A stretch of DNA of 64,000 nucleotides from Kutzneria viridogrisea (GTDB lineage Bacteria; Actinomycetota; Actinomycetes; Mycobacteriales; Pseudonocardiaceae). The notes below the pieces were generated by a model that did no database searches, was not told the DNA's origin, and saw nothing but the letters and a program-made list of their open reading frames with translations. Position numbers and translations under genes: made by a program. Location: contig JACJID010000007.1 of assembly GCA_014138725.1 (NCBI GenBank), positions 124,001-188,000 on the forward strand, given 5' to 3'. Numbering within the stretch: position 1 is the first letter of the stretch; every line of letters begins with the position of its first letter. Shown in pieces: positions 42,363 to 51,653 of this stretch.

Positions 42363-43100
42363 TTACCAGGGGATGACACCGGCGTCCTCGAAGAACGAGC
42401 CGGTCGGGCCGCCGTCAGGCAGCGTGGCGAGCCGGATCGCGGTGGCAGCGCCCTGCTCGGGGGTGCGGGGCCCTTGGCGGCCAGTGAAGTCGGTCGCGAC
42501 CAGGCCCGGGCAGGCGGCGTTGATCAGGATGTTCGTGCCGGCGAAGTGCCGGGAGTACTGGACGGTGACGGCGTTGAGGAACGTCTTCGTCGGCGCGTAG
42601 GCCGCCATGATCGGGCCGACATCGACGTTCGGATCCGCCTGCCGGGTAAGGGATCCGACGCTACTGGAGATGTTGACGATCCGGGGCGACGCCGAACGCC
42701 GCAGCAACGGCAGCAGCGCATTGGTCACCCGGACGACACCGATGACGTTGGTCTCCACGACCGTGCGGACGACGCCGAGGTCGAGCGTGGTCGGGTCCTG
42801 CAGCCACCCCGGCCCAAACTCTCCCGAGATGCCGGCGTTGTTGACCAGGGCGTCCAAGCGTCCGGCCTGCTGTTCGAGCAGTTCCGCAGCCGCACTGACG
42901 CTCTGGTCATCGGTCACGTCCAGCGGCACGCCGAACGCGTCCACCCCAGCGGCGCGCAACTTCTCCACGGCGGCCTCGCGCCGGGACTCGTCGCGGGCTC
43001 CCACCCCCACGCGGTAGCCGAGAGCGCCCAGTCCGGCCGCGATCTCGTACCCGATTCCCTTGTTCGCGCCGGTCACCAGCGCGATCTTCTGCTCACTCAC
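42363..43100 (-). CDS. Short-chain dehydrogenase/reductase (carbonyl reductase-like)
   Basis: 245 residues. Cofactor motif VTGANKGIGYEIA, NNAGISGE, and the catalytic Tyr-x3-Lys in AAYAPTKTFLN; Ser in VNISSSVGSL. The TGxNKGIG form resembles carbonyl reductase-type SDRs. It is divergent from a LysR gene with a strong inverted repeat between them, so it was probably the LysR target; the regulator is now broken by an insertion element. Confidence 0.9.
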   Translation of the reverse strand: MSEQKIALVTGANKGIGYEIAAGLGALGYRVGVGARDESRREAAVEKLRAAGVDAFGVPLDVTDDQSVSAAAELLEQQAGRLDALVNNAGISGEFGPGWLQDPTTLDLGVVRTVVETNVIGVVRVTNALLPLLRRSASPRIVNISSSVGSLTRQADPNVDVGPIMAAYAPTKTFLNAVTVQYSRHFAGTNILINAACPGLVATDFTGRQGPRTPEQGAATAIRLATLPDGGPTGSFFEDAGVIPW

Positions 43101-43150
43101 GCCGTCGATCCTGTCCCGTCGGCGAGCGGGTTATCCAACACCGATACGGT

Positions 43151-43181
43151 GCGCTGTGATACTCACCAGGTATCACAGCGC
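43151..43181. promoter_or_regulatory. LysR operator between the SDR and lysR
   Basis: Perfect 12-base arms GCGCTGTGATAC (43151-43162) and GTATCACAGCGC (43170-43181), 7-base spacer, containing the T-N11-A form expected for LysR sites and lying between the two divergent starts. Confidence 0.75.
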
Positions 43182-43195
43182 ATTACCCTGGAGCG

Positions 43196-43660
43196 GTGGA
43201 CCTTCTGGAGACCCGCGAGCTGAGGTACTTCGTGACCGTCGCCGAGGAGCTGCACTTCGGCCGTGCCGCCGAGCGCCTCGGTATGGCCCAACCGCCGCTG
43301 TCGCGGGCGATCCAACAGCTCGAGCGGCGCCTCGGCGTCCCCCTGCTGGAACGCAACCGCCGCGGTGTCACCCTCACCCGTGCCGGGGAGGTGCTGCTGC
43401 ACGAGGGCCGCGCGACCCTTGACGCGGCCACCGCCGCCGCCCGCCGCACCCGCCGCGCCGCGTCCCCCGGCAACCGCCTGGTGCTGGCGGTGAAAAGCGG
43501 CGCGGACCACGAACTGCTGCGGAAACTTCTCGACGCCCACGCCGCCGAACCCGATGCGGCCGAGGTCGAGGTGCTGCTGTGTGGGATCGGTGAGCAGGAA
43601 CGGCTCCTGCGCGACGGCCGTGCCGACGCCGCGCTGGTGCACCTGCCCTTCGACTGCCTA
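43196..43660 (+). pseudogene. LysR-family regulator, 5' part, interrupted by IS630 element
   Basis: GTG at 43196. This part encodes the DNA-binding domain (RELRYFVTVAEELHFGRAAE, then AQPPLSRAIQQLERRLGVPL) and the first half of the effector domain, to Leu155. The codon CTA at 43658-43660 is where the insertion occurred. Joining 43660 to 44857 restores one frame of 282 residues. As it stands the protein ends ten codons into the element and lacks half of its sensor domain. Confidence 0.92.
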
Positions 43661-44854
43661 GTGGCTCGTCACGCAACCTTGGTCGGGTAATGCGTCCAGG
43701 TCCGGATCGGCGAGTCGGTGGCGAACCCGGTCTTGGGCCGGGCACGAGCGTTGCGCCAACGGACATACGCCTCGATCGCGGCGTTCTGCTCGGCGTGGCT
43801 GCGGTGGTCGGTCCCGTTGAGCGCGAAGTAGCGCAGCGCGGCGAACTCGGCCTCGATCCAGTTCAACCACGACCCGTAGGTCGGCAGGAACACCAACTCC
43901 ACCTGATTGTCGGCGCACCACGTGCGAACCTTCGGGTGGCGATGCGGGGAGAAGTTGTCCGCGATGACGTACAACTTCTCCCCAGGCCAGCGGGCGCGGA
44001 GGACCTTGAGCAGGTTGAGGAACTCGAGGTGACGTTTACGGTCTCGGATCCGGTAGAAGATCTTGCCGGTGGCCAGATCCAAGGCGGCGAGCATGTGCTT
44101 CACACCGTTGTAGCGGTTGTAGGTGGCCCGCTGTCGCATCGGTCTGGTCGCAGACCGCCAGGCTTTTCCCTTGCGGGGCTGCAGGTTCAGCGGACCGAAC
44201 TCATCCACGCAGACCACGCGGCCGTCGTCGGGTGGCTGGTCGTAGAGGCCCAGGATGCGGTGCATCTTGACGATGAACTCCGGATCCGTCGATGCCTTCC
44301 ACGTGGTGGTCGTCTGCCAGCTGACGCCGCCGGCGCGCAGGATCCGACGCAGGGTCTCCGTGGAAATGGCCACCACAGTGCCGCGGTCGAGCAGATGCTG
44401 GCGCAGCTTGGAAAGTGACCAGGTCGCGAACGCGGTGATGCCCCAGTCAGCGGGGGACGTCCGGGCGATCAGACAGATCCGCTCGCGGATCTGCTCACCG
44501 ATCGTCTTCGGTCGTCCCCCGTTCCATTTTGGGTCCAGCGCGTCGAACCCCCGCTCGTTGAACGCGTGGATCACATCGCGTACATAGTCGGGGCTGACCT
44601 GCAGCAACGAGGTGATGTCTCGCACGGCCTGGCCCTGGCCGGACATCAGGACCACGATCGCCCGCCGCATCTTGACCGGGTCCTTCGCGGTCCTGGTCAC
44701 CCGTTGCAGTTTGCGGCCTTCCTCCATCGACAGCGTCCGGACGAACACTTCGGGTCGACGAGCCACAACCACCTCCCACAGTCAGCCTGCGGGACCAGCC
44801 TCGCCTACCCCTGGCGAAGATCAATTATCGGGTCAACGATCCGAGACGAGCCAC
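43661..44854. mobile_element. IS630-family insertion sequence, 1194 bp
   Basis: Terminal inverted repeats begin GTGGCTCGTC at 43661 and end GACGAGCCAC at 44854, and TA is duplicated on each side (43659-43660 and 44855-44856), the hallmark of IS630/Tc1-mariner insertion. One transposase gene fills it. The intact ends and clean target duplication imply recent insertion. Confidence 0.95.
43669..44772 (-). CDS. IS630-family transposase
   Basis: 367 residues. N-terminal helix-turn-helix region (GQAVRDITSLLQVSPDYVRD) and the DDE catalytic core: Asp in VVCVDEFGPL, Asp in LYVIADNFSPH and Glu in GSWLNWIEAEF. No frameshift, so the element may be active. It is read opposite to the lysR gene it interrupts. 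Confidence 0.95.
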   Translation of the reverse strand: MVVARRPEVFVRTLSMEEGRKLQRVTRTAKDPVKMRRAIVVLMSGQGQAVRDITSLLQVSPDYVRDVIHAFNERGFDALDPKWNGGRPKTIGEQIRERICLIARTSPADWGITAFATWSLSKLRQHLLDRGTVVAISTETLRRILRAGGVSWQTTTTWKASTDPEFIVKMHRILGLYDQPPDDGRVVCVDEFGPLNLQPRKGKAWRSATRPMRQRATYNRYNGVKHMLAALDLATGKIFYRIRDRKRHLEFLNLLKVLRARWPGEKLYVIADNFSPHRHPKVRTWCADNQVELVFLPTYGSWLNWIEAEFAALRYFALNGTDHRSHAEQNAAIEAYVRWRNARARPKTGFATDSPIRTWTHYPTKVA

Positions 44855-44856
44855 TA

Positions 44857-45240
44857 GCCGGGTTCGACAGCGAGGAGTTGCTGATCGAGGAGCAGGTCGC
44901 CATCCTGCCCGCCGAGCATCCCCTCGCCGCGCGCACGTCCCTGTCCGTGGCCGAGGTCAGCGAGGTCCCCGATCTGCCGCTGGCCCGCTGGCCCCGCCAC
45001 GACGGCACCTATCCACCCGGCCCAGGCCCCGAGATCCACGACCAGTCGCAACTGGCCCAGCTGATCGCCCTTGGGCGCACCATGGTCGTCATTCCCGCCT
45101 CCGGCCGCGCCTGGCTGTGGACCGACCACGTCGCCGTTCCCGTGACCGACGCGCCGCTGGTCACCACTCTCATCGCCTGGCCCCCGCACAGCCGCTCCCC
45201 CGCCCTCGCCAGGCTCATCCGCACGGCCGCACGACTGTGA
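44857..45240 (+). pseudogene. LysR-family regulator, 3' part, cut off by IS630 element
   Basis: The frame continues from 43660 across the insertion: AGFDSEELLIEEQVAILPAE, then QLAQLIALGRTMVVIPASGR and the C-terminus, stop at 45238-45240. It is the second half of the effector-binding domain and has no start of its own. Confidence 0.9.
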
Positions 45241-45275
45241 AAAGCCGGCAAGCCCTGCCGGACGCCGACCGCGGG

Positions 45276-46073
45276 TTACCCAGCGGCGAGGTCGTTGAGA
45301 AGGCGGCCAAGCTCTGCTGGCGCATGGATGTGGCCCAGGTGTCCCTGGTTGGCCAGTTCGTGGACTCTGGCGTGGGCAATGCGCTGTTGGACATCCTCAA
45401 ACGAGGTGCCGTACGGCGCCGCGCCGCGGTTGTGCTGGCCGATGACCAGGTCGACCCGGTCCGCCTGTCGTGCCAGCGCGTCCGGTACCGGCGCCGTGTT
45501 GATCACGGCCGTTTCGGCGTACAGCGGCTCACTCAGACGACACAAGGTCGCCCACCCGTCGTGGTCGGCCCGCAGCGCCTCGACGTGCGCCGCGGACAAG
45601 CCGACGATCTGTCGGTTCACGATCTCGACGCAGCGGCCCCAGTCCGCCTTCTCCGCGGCGGCCTTCAAGTCCGGTAGCGCGTGGCCGCCGAACGGTCGCA
45701 TCACCGGCTCGTAGGCGATCACCTGGCGCATCGGACGGTCGTTGGTGGCCAGCAACGCGATCAAGGCACCGTAGCTCCAGCCGAAGAGGGTCTTCACACT
45801 GCCGAGTTCGTCGAGGACCACGCCGAGGTCCTCAACCTCGCTCCGCATCGAGTACCTGTCGGTCAACGGCCCGGAGGGAGCGCGGCCCCTGCGGTTCACG
45901 ACCGCCACCGACGGCCAGGCGTCGACAGCGCGCGCGACGTGGCGCCAGGCGTGCGCATCGCTCATCGCGCCAGGGACGACCACGAGGCCCGGAGCGTCCG
46001 GATCCCCGTACACGTCAACGGTGACCCAGCTGTTCTCGCCGACCGGCAGCTTCTTCTGGATCGATTGCTCCAT
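45276..46073 (-). CDS. Alpha/beta hydrolase
   Basis: 265 residues, ATG at 46073. Nucleophile elbow GWSYGALIAL (Ser about 117), strand-turn VVVPGAMSDAHAW as oxyanion region, and the late His in NQGHLGHIHAP. Family: serine hydrolases of small esters or lactones. It is divergent from a TetR gene with a symmetric operator just before its start, so it is the probable TetR-controlled gene. No ribosome-binding site is visible; transcription may start close to the ATG. Confidence 0.85.
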   Translation of the reverse strand: MEQSIQKKLPVGENSWVTVDVYGDPDAPGLVVVPGAMSDAHAWRHVARAVDAWPSVAVVNRRGRAPSGPLTDRYSMRSEVEDLGVVLDELGSVKTLFGWSYGALIALLATNDRPMRQVIAYEPVMRPFGGHALPDLKAAAEKADWGRCVEIVNRQIVGLSAAHVEALRADHDGWATLCRLSEPLYAETAVINTAPVPDALARQADRVDLVIGQHNRGAAPYGTSFEDVQQRIAHARVHELANQGHLGHIHAPAELGRLLNDLAAG

Positions 46074-46082
46074 AAATGAATT

Positions 46083-46100
46083 ATGGAGCAAGTGCTCTAT
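46083..46100. promoter_or_regulatory. TetR operator between the hydrolase and tetR
   Basis: ATGGAGCA-AG-TGCTCTAT, arms matching in seven of eight positions, in the 28 bases between the two divergent starts. It fits the TetR-type operator form. Confidence 0.7.
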
Positions 46101-46101
46101 A

Positions 46102-46731
46102 ATGTGCAACGTGCTCGAGCGACACCGTGGACGACCACGCGCTTTCGACCGCGACGACGCGGTCCTCGCGGCTGCCCGACTGTTCTGGCGACACGGGTAC
46201 TCCGGCACGTCGACCCGAGCCCTGACCACGGCACTTGGTCTGTCCACGTCCAGCCTCTACGCCGCCTTCGGCAGCAAGGCCGGACTGTTCGAGGAAGCGG
46301 TGCGGACCTACACCGAGCGGTACCGGGAGATCTACCAGCGGGCCGTCGCCGCGAAGGACATCCCGTCCGTCGTCAAGCGCCTGTTCACCTGCTCCGTCCA
46401 CGAGTTCACGCAACCGAGCGACACGCATCCCGGATGCCTCACCAGCAGCGCGGTGATGACCGACAGCACGAGCACGCTCGACATCAGCGCCTACTTCGCC
46501 GAACTCGAGGACTTCAACGAACAGGCCCTCCGCGCGCGCATCGAACGAGCGATCCAGGACGGGGAACTGGCCGCCGGGACCAGTGCGGCGGTACTGGCCA
46601 AGCTCATCCAGTCCATCTGGCACGGGCTGTCAGTCCAGGCCAACCTCGGCGCGGACCGCGAGGACCTCCTCGCGGCGGCGCACCTCGCGCACAAGTTGAT
46701 CTCCCAACAGACCACATCACCAACGTCCTGA
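46102..46731 (+). CDS. TetR-family transcriptional regulator
   Basis: 209 residues if the ATG at 46102 is used; a GTG at 46111 is as likely. The N-terminal domain is RGRPRAFDRDDAVLAAARLF then the HTH GYSGTSTRALTTALGLSTSS with LYAAFGSKAGLFEEAV. The C-terminal part is of the common AcrR/TetR_C form. It sits next to its operator and probably represses itself and the alpha/beta hydrolase. Confidence 0.9.
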   Translation: MCNVLERHRGRPRAFDRDDAVLAAARLFWRHGYSGTSTRALTTALGLSTSSLYAAFGSKAGLFEEAVRTYTERYREIYQRAVAAKDIPSVVKRLFTCSVHEFTQPSDTHPGCLTSSAVMTDSTSTLDISAYFAELEDFNEQALRARIERAIQDGELAAGTSAAVLAKLIQSIWHGLSVQANLGADREDLLAAAHLAHKLISQQTTSPTS

Positions 46732-46747
46732 CGGGAGGATCGTCGAA

Positions 46748-49579
46748 TCAGCCGCCGCCACGTACCACCGTGTCGATCCGGTGGGCGGCGGTGGTGAGCA
46801 TCTGCCCCGCCTGGGCGATCCCGCCGATCGCGGTCAGGACGGCGTCGCCGTTGCGCTGCTCGATGGAGTGCTGGCAGTCCTGGCTGGCCTTGCTCGCCTG
46901 CGCGACGAAGGTCTGCCAGAGCGACTGGGCCTGTGGCTCGGGGACCGGGAGGTAGCGGTTGGCGTCCCGGGTGAGCTGGTCGATGTCGGCGCAGGGCGGC
47001 TGGATGAGGTTATCGTCGATCTGACGGCCGCCGGCCTTCCCCGCTTCCCGCAGCGCCGCACCGAGTCGGAGGATGTCGGCGTTGAAGCGGTTCATCAGCG
47101 CGAGGCCGCCGTTGCTCCGCCAGGCGTCCACCTGCTTCGCCATCGCCTCACGGGACACCGGGGACGGGGTGGTCGGTGCCGCCGGCTGCGTGGACGTGGG
47201 CTGACGCGCCTGCGGGCGGGTCCCCAGTGAGTGGATCTCCACGACCACGGTGATCCCCACGGCCGCGACGCACAACACGCCCGCACCGAGTCGGCGGGCG
47301 ACCAGCGCGCCCCGCCCGGTCCCGGCAGTCCGCACGGGGGTCGGGCGACCCGCCCCGGGCCGCCACATCCGCCGCAACGCCGCCCCGGCCGCAGCCGCGA
47401 CCACAGCGGCGATCGCGGTGAACACGACGGTCTCACCCAGGACGAACTGGAAGGCCGTCCAGATGATCACGGCGGGCATCCACTGACAGGTGGACTGGAC
47501 CGTGTTCAGCGGCTCGACACACCCGTCCGTCGAGGCGAGCACGAACAGCCCGGCGAAGCCCACCAGCACCGTGGCCTGGGCCGCGATGAGCGCCATGATC
47601 AGCCGAAGACGCCCGGCCAGCGCGCTGAGGACGAAGGCCGTCACCGCGGCGACCACCACGAGGGCCGTGCACACCGCCGACTGGTAGGTCAGCACGTAGA
47701 AGCCCACTCGCTGGCTGGGCGGCGGCTGCCGCGTGTGCAGAGCGGCCATCACGCCCGCGACGGCGAGCCAGCACCCGATCCCGCCGAACACCGCGGCCAG
47801 CAGCACCCGGCGTAGCGGGGGCAACGCCGCCCCGCGCGGCGCGAGCTCCCCGGTGGCCGGGCGGATCATCCAGGCCAGCAGCGGAACCACCCACAGCACC
47901 GCGACCGCGGGCAGGGTCAGCGGCTCGACGACCACGGAGCTCATCCCCGACCACGCCACGGTGAGCGTGGTCAGCAGCTCGGGTTGCTGCGCGAGCGCGC
48001 CGTGCCCGTACGACTGTTCCAGCATCTCGCGTGCCACGCCGTCAAAGGGCACCCCCAGGCTGAGGAACACGCCGATGTCCCCCCACCAGGAGAACCACGC
48101 GGACAGCCCCAGGCAGGCAGCCAGCAGACCGGCCAGCAGCACCGGACGGATCGTGCGGCCCCGCCACGAACCCAGCCACAGGTGGGCGCATTGGGTGACC
48201 CACCAGGCGAACGCCGCTCCCACAAGCACTTCCAGCACCAGCAACCCGGGCACGGAGGGCAACCACTGGAGCAGGACGACCCGGTTCGTGACCAGCTCGC
48301 CCGCGGCCATCCCGGCGCCCAGCCACAACCCTGTCCGCACCCCGGAGGGCACCCGGCGCGAGCTGAGGACGGCGTGGGTCACCGCCCGCCACAGCGCGAT
48401 CCCCACCACCCCGGTGACCAGCCCGGCCGCGGCCACCGCCAGGGACAGCCGCAACCACTGGTCGAACAGCTTGTACGTCGCCAGTACCTCGGACACCTGG
48501 GAGCTGATCAGCGTGGCGGCGGCCCCGGCCAGGAACATCGGCAGCGCCGACACGGTGAACAGCGCCTCGGGATCGGTCAGTGCCGCGCGGCGCAGGTCCC
48601 ACCTCGGGTGGGTGCGCCACAACTCGACGAAGGAGTCGAGCGCCCGCCGCAGTGCGCCCCTGGCAGGCGGCGGCGCCGTTGTGACGGCCCAGCCGTGTGG
48701 GGCCGCGCCCCAGCGCGCCGCGGCCAGGTCGGCGTAGACCTCCCGGCTGCGCAACACATCCGAACGCGCGAGGTACACCAACCCGACGAGGACGACCATG
48801 AGCATGAGGTTGCGGATCACGGCCGGGGCGTTGCTGGACCAGAGCGGCCACAGAATCCCGTTGGCGAACCTGACGAGGTACCAGGCCAGGTAGGGCAGGA
48901 GCACCAGGGCGAGGAAGACCCGCCATGCGGCGACGGTGACATAGGTGATGGTGACGTCACCGTTGCGGATGTGGGCCAGTTCGTGCAGCAGCACCGCCTG
49001 GAAGCCCTCGGGATCGGTGTGCCTGCGGGCGAGCAGGCCACCGTGCAGGCACACCGTCGGCCGACGGTTGCGGCCGAAGACCACCGCGCCGGTCGAGGCC
49101 GCCGCCGGGTCGACCACGACACGCGGCGCGCGGGAGAGTTCCGCTCTCCGCACCAGGTCAGCCAGTTCGGCCCGGATCTTGTCCTCCTGGTCGACCGCCG
49201 CCAGCGGGACGACCCGGCCGCGGCGCGCCCGCCAGGCGGGCAGGGCCGCGAACAGGACGCAGGTCGCGACCAACAGCAGGAGCAGCCAGGCGGCCAGCAC
49301 CCACCACGGTGGCGGCGGCGCGATGCGGTCCACGCAGGCCTGAACCGCATCGGGGTAGGGGTTCGTCCTGAAAAGGGACGAGTCGCTGCCACTGTCGAAG
49401 TCGACTCCGGCGGCGAGGAAGCACCCCCGCACACTGGAGTTCGTGAGCCCGTTGACCAGGTCCAGCGTCATCGAGGCGGCGGTCGCCAGCATCAGCGCCA
49501 CCAGCAGCACGAAGCGCACGGTCGTGCCCGCGCCCACCACCCGCTCGTCGAACCGGGGCTGGGCGGGCTCCGGGGTCAC
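46748..49579 (-). CDS. M48-family (HtpX/Ste24-like) multi-pass membrane protease
   Basis: 943 residues, much larger than HtpX (about 290). The zinc motif HELAH is at 199-203 (LLHELAHIRNGD), after two membrane segments. Many further hydrophobic segments follow (about 300-750), then a membrane anchor near 790 and an outside helical tail (about 830-943) with two Cys. GTG start at 49579 overlaps the stop of the upstream gene. It looks like an actinobacterial large M48 protein of unknown substrate, probably for membrane-protein quality control. Confidence 0.85.
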   Translation of the reverse strand: MTPEPAQPRFDERVVGAGTTVRFVLLVALMLATAASMTLDLVNGLTNSSVRGCFLAAGVDFDSGSDSSLFRTNPYPDAVQACVDRIAPPPPWWVLAAWLLLLLVATCVLFAALPAWRARRGRVVPLAAVDQEDKIRAELADLVRRAELSRAPRVVVDPAAASTGAVVFGRNRRPTVCLHGGLLARRHTDPEGFQAVLLHELAHIRNGDVTITYVTVAAWRVFLALVLLPYLAWYLVRFANGILWPLWSSNAPAVIRNLMLMVVLVGLVYLARSDVLRSREVYADLAAARWGAAPHGWAVTTAPPPARGALRRALDSFVELWRTHPRWDLRRAALTDPEALFTVSALPMFLAGAAATLISSQVSEVLATYKLFDQWLRLSLAVAAAGLVTGVVGIALWRAVTHAVLSSRRVPSGVRTGLWLGAGMAAGELVTNRVVLLQWLPSVPGLLVLEVLVGAAFAWWVTQCAHLWLGSWRGRTIRPVLLAGLLAACLGLSAWFSWWGDIGVFLSLGVPFDGVAREMLEQSYGHGALAQQPELLTTLTVAWSGMSSVVVEPLTLPAVAVLWVVPLLAWMIRPATGELAPRGAALPPLRRVLLAAVFGGIGCWLAVAGVMAALHTRQPPPSQRVGFYVLTYQSAVCTALVVVAAVTAFVLSALAGRLRLIMALIAAQATVLVGFAGLFVLASTDGCVEPLNTVQSTCQWMPAVIIWTAFQFVLGETVVFTAIAAVVAAAAGAALRRMWRPGAGRPTPVRTAGTGRGALVARRLGAGVLCVAAVGITVVVEIHSLGTRPQARQPTSTQPAAPTTPSPVSREAMAKQVDAWRSNGGLALMNRFNADILRLGAALREAGKAGGRQIDDNLIQPPCADIDQLTRDANRYLPVPEPQAQSLWQTFVAQASKASQDCQHSIEQRNGDAVLTAIGGIAQAGQMLTTAAHRIDTVVRGGG

Positions 49580-50058
49580 CCCGCCTCACCCTCGGGCCGG
49601 GGTGGCTCGGCGAGCACCAGCCTGGCCACCACCACGTCGGCGATCGTCTCCGCGCGCTCGGCCGGCAGGCCCCGTTGCGCGGCGGTCTCCAGGATCCGCT
49701 GCCGTACCTCGGCGAGCTGCTCACGAGTCAGCGCGGGCATGACAGCCGGTGCGGTTCGCCTGCGGAATACCTTGCGCAGCAGGGCTTTCGTCCCCTTGGT
49801 CGCGCCATCCACCGCCGAACCGGCCACCTTCTTGGCCGTCTGGTCCAGCACCAGCCAGACCACCGGGGTCACCAGCACCGCGACATCGCCCAAGCCGAAA
49901 CCCAGGGGCTCCCGCCGCCGGCCGTGCCGACTCAGCCGCCGTATGACTGTGGCTTCGTCGAACCCGGCCAGCCCCGTCACGAGGGGCAGTTCCTCTCTGG
50001 CGACCTCGGCCACCACGTCGTGGACTGCGTCGTAGACCGTGGTCGCGTCAGAACCCAT
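49576..50058 (-). CDS. Helical protein coupled to the M48 protease, function unknown
   Basis: 160 residues from the ATG at 50058 (MGSDATTVYD). It has one hydrophobic segment (GDVAVLVTPVVWLVLDQT, about 65-82) and a C-terminal helical domain with ALTREQLAEVRQRILETAA. It ends overlapping the GTG of the protease by four bases, so the two are made together; a partner or regulator role is inferred. No named family recognised. Confidence 0.7.
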   Translation of the reverse strand: MGSDATTVYDAVHDVVAEVAREELPLVTGLAGFDEATVIRRLSRHGRRREPLGFGLGDVAVLVTPVVWLVLDQTAKKVAGSAVDGATKGTKALLRKVFRRRTAPAVMPALTREQLAEVRQRILETAAQRGLPAERAETIADVVVARLVLAEPPRPEGEAG

Positions 50059-50156
50059 TTCGCCGGTGTACACCAGGCTGGGCCGGTGCGAGGCTGAACC
50101 GGTGAGCACCGCCCAGACGGCGCAACAGGGTGTGGTAGTGCTGCGGGGGCCCGGTG

Positions 50157-50169
50157 GTAACGGCGTTAC
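50157..50169. promoter_or_regulatory. Palindrome upstream of the M48 operon
   Basis: GTAACG-G-CGTTAC, perfect 6-base arms about 100 bases before the first gene of the M48 pair. A possible regulator site. Confidence 0.35.
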
Positions 50170-50202
50170 TCACCTGGGTGAACCGCAGGAGGGCTGTGCT
50201 GC

Positions 50203-50502
50203 CTAGGGGAAGGTGACCGGTGCCCGGTTGATGCCAGGACCCGACGGGGGAATCAGGTCGGTCGTCCTGTTCATCATCGGCAGGAAGACGGTGAACAGGA
50301 AGACCAGGAAGACGATCAGTCCGATGACGCCAGCGATCATCTGAAAGCTGACGTAGCGGTTCGCGGCACGGCCGATCGTGTTGTCCTCGGCCGGTGACCC
50401 TGGTTCCAGCACGCGTCGCTTCGCCGCTTCGAACTCGGCATTCGACAAGGCACCCGACTGGCGCAATCGCTCGAGCTTCCCCAGCTCGTCAGCCATGCTC
50501 AT
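50203..50502 (-). CDS. SHOCT-domain membrane protein
   Basis: 99 residues. The N-terminal 32 residues form a SHOCT domain (LGKLERLRQSGALSNAEFEA), followed by a linker and one membrane segment (MIAGVIGLIVFLVFLFTVFL, about 55-74) with a short Pro-rich tail. SHOCT domains are oligomerisation modules common in actinobacteria. A single-gene unit upstream of the M48 pair; function unknown. Confidence 0.8.
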   Translation of the reverse strand: MSMADELGKLERLRQSGALSNAEFEAAKRRVLEPGSPAEDNTIGRAANRYVSFQMIAGVIGLIVFLVFLFTVFLPMMNRTTDLIPPSGPGINRAPVTFP

Positions 50503-50593
50503 GGCTCCTGCCCCCTCAGTCGCAGTGTGCCTGGATCGTAGCCACCCAGGGGCTTGGCGGGGTCAAGATCAGCAAGATCCGTAAGCCCGTGGT

Positions 50594-50938
50594 CTACCGA
50601 GCGGGCGCCTCGGCCAGCGACAGGCTGTTCCCGTCCGGGTCCAGCACGACGACGTGTCGCACGCCGTTGCTGTAGGTCTCCACCGGATCGTGGCCGATGC
50701 CGTGGGCGGCGAGGCGAGTCAGAATGTCGTCCAGGTCGGTCACGCCGAGCGTGATCATGGCGCCGCCCACCCGATCGGCCCGCACGTCGCGATCATCGAC
50801 GACGACCCACGCGCTCTTGCCGACCTGCCACAGGTACTCCTCGCCAATGATCTCGTCCGCCGGGCGCCCGAAGAACGCGCCGAACCACTCCAGTGCCGTG
50901 GCCCGGTCACTCACCGGCACGATGCTGTACAAGTCCAC
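50594..50938 (-). CDS. VOC (glyoxalase/bleomycin-resistance) family protein
   Basis: 114 residues from a GTG at 50938, eight bases after GAGGAG. One vicinal-oxygen-chelate repeat pair: LYSIVPVSDRATALEWFGAF and VVVLDPDGNSLSLAEAP. No clear full set of metal ligands, so an antibiotic-binding or isomerase role cannot be told apart. Single-gene unit. Confidence 0.8.
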   Translation of the reverse strand: MDLYSIVPVSDRATALEWFGAFFGRPADEIIGEEYLWQVGKSAWVVVDDRDVRADRVGGAMITLGVTDLDDILTRLAAHGIGHDPVETYSNGVRHVVVLDPDGNSLSLAEAPAR

Positions 50939-51039
50939 GCGAACCACTCCTCGTTGTCGCTTCGGACGTGAGACCACTCCCGTAACCGAAACTCATCGAT
51001 CGCGGTGAGCCGGTCGCCGCCTTGCCGGTGGCCGATCGA

Positions 51040-51399
51040 TCAGCGCTGGAGCAGGTCGGCAAGCACGGCCGCGTGACTGTGCTCGACGTCCTTGGTCGCG
51101 GTCAACAGCACCAACACCCCGTCCCGGGCTTGGTCAAGCAACCTTTCCAGCGCCTGCCGTGCATTGGGCTCCCGCAATTCAGCGTGGTAGCGCCGACGGA
51201 ATTCAGCGAACTTGCCCGGGTCGTGGCCGTACCACTTCCGCAGTCCGCTGGACGGGGCGACATCGGAGTTCCAGTCGTCCAGGTGCAGATCCTTCTTGCT
51301 GATGCCGCGGGGCCAGACGCGGTCCACCAGCACCCGGGCTCCCCCGTCCGCCCGCCGGGTGTCGTACACACGCTGGACCCTGACCTCTGTGCTGGTCAT
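51040..51399 (-). CDS. DUF488-family protein
   Basis: 119 residues, ATG start. Family motifs: RVYDTRRADGGARVLVDRVW, PRGISKKDL, and HDPGKFAEFRRRYHAEL; the closing LLTATKDVEHSHAAVLADLL is typical. Function of the family is not established. It is read away from the hopanoid operon. The 254 bases to hpnC hold the promoter region of that operon but no gene. Confidence 0.88.
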   Translation of the reverse strand: MTSTEVRVQRVYDTRRADGGARVLVDRVWPRGISKKDLHLDDWNSDVAPSSGLRKWYGHDPGKFAEFRRRYHAELREPNARQALERLLDQARDGVLVLLTATKDVEHSHAAVLADLLQR

Positions 51400-51653
51400 G
51401 GTGCTGGGTACCCGGGCGATGATCGGTCAACCACGTACCCACCACGCGGGCAGTTGTCAGGTTTTCCCGGCTTCTCGCCATGGCCTCCGGCGTGGCAGCG
51501 CCCCTGGTTCGCGCGAGGTCTGTGCGCGACACGAGGCCGTGACCAACAAGCGACGAAGGCACGGTTCTGCCAACGAGTCGTCAGGAACGCTGCGGTTACC
51601 ACAGTTCTTGCTGGGTACGCGCAGACCGACCTGGGACCGACGAGGAGGCTGCG

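Noticed and set aside
47984-50035. 683-codon plus-strand frame
   Set aside because: Antisense to the M48 protease; composition is His/Gly/Arg-rich with no domain.
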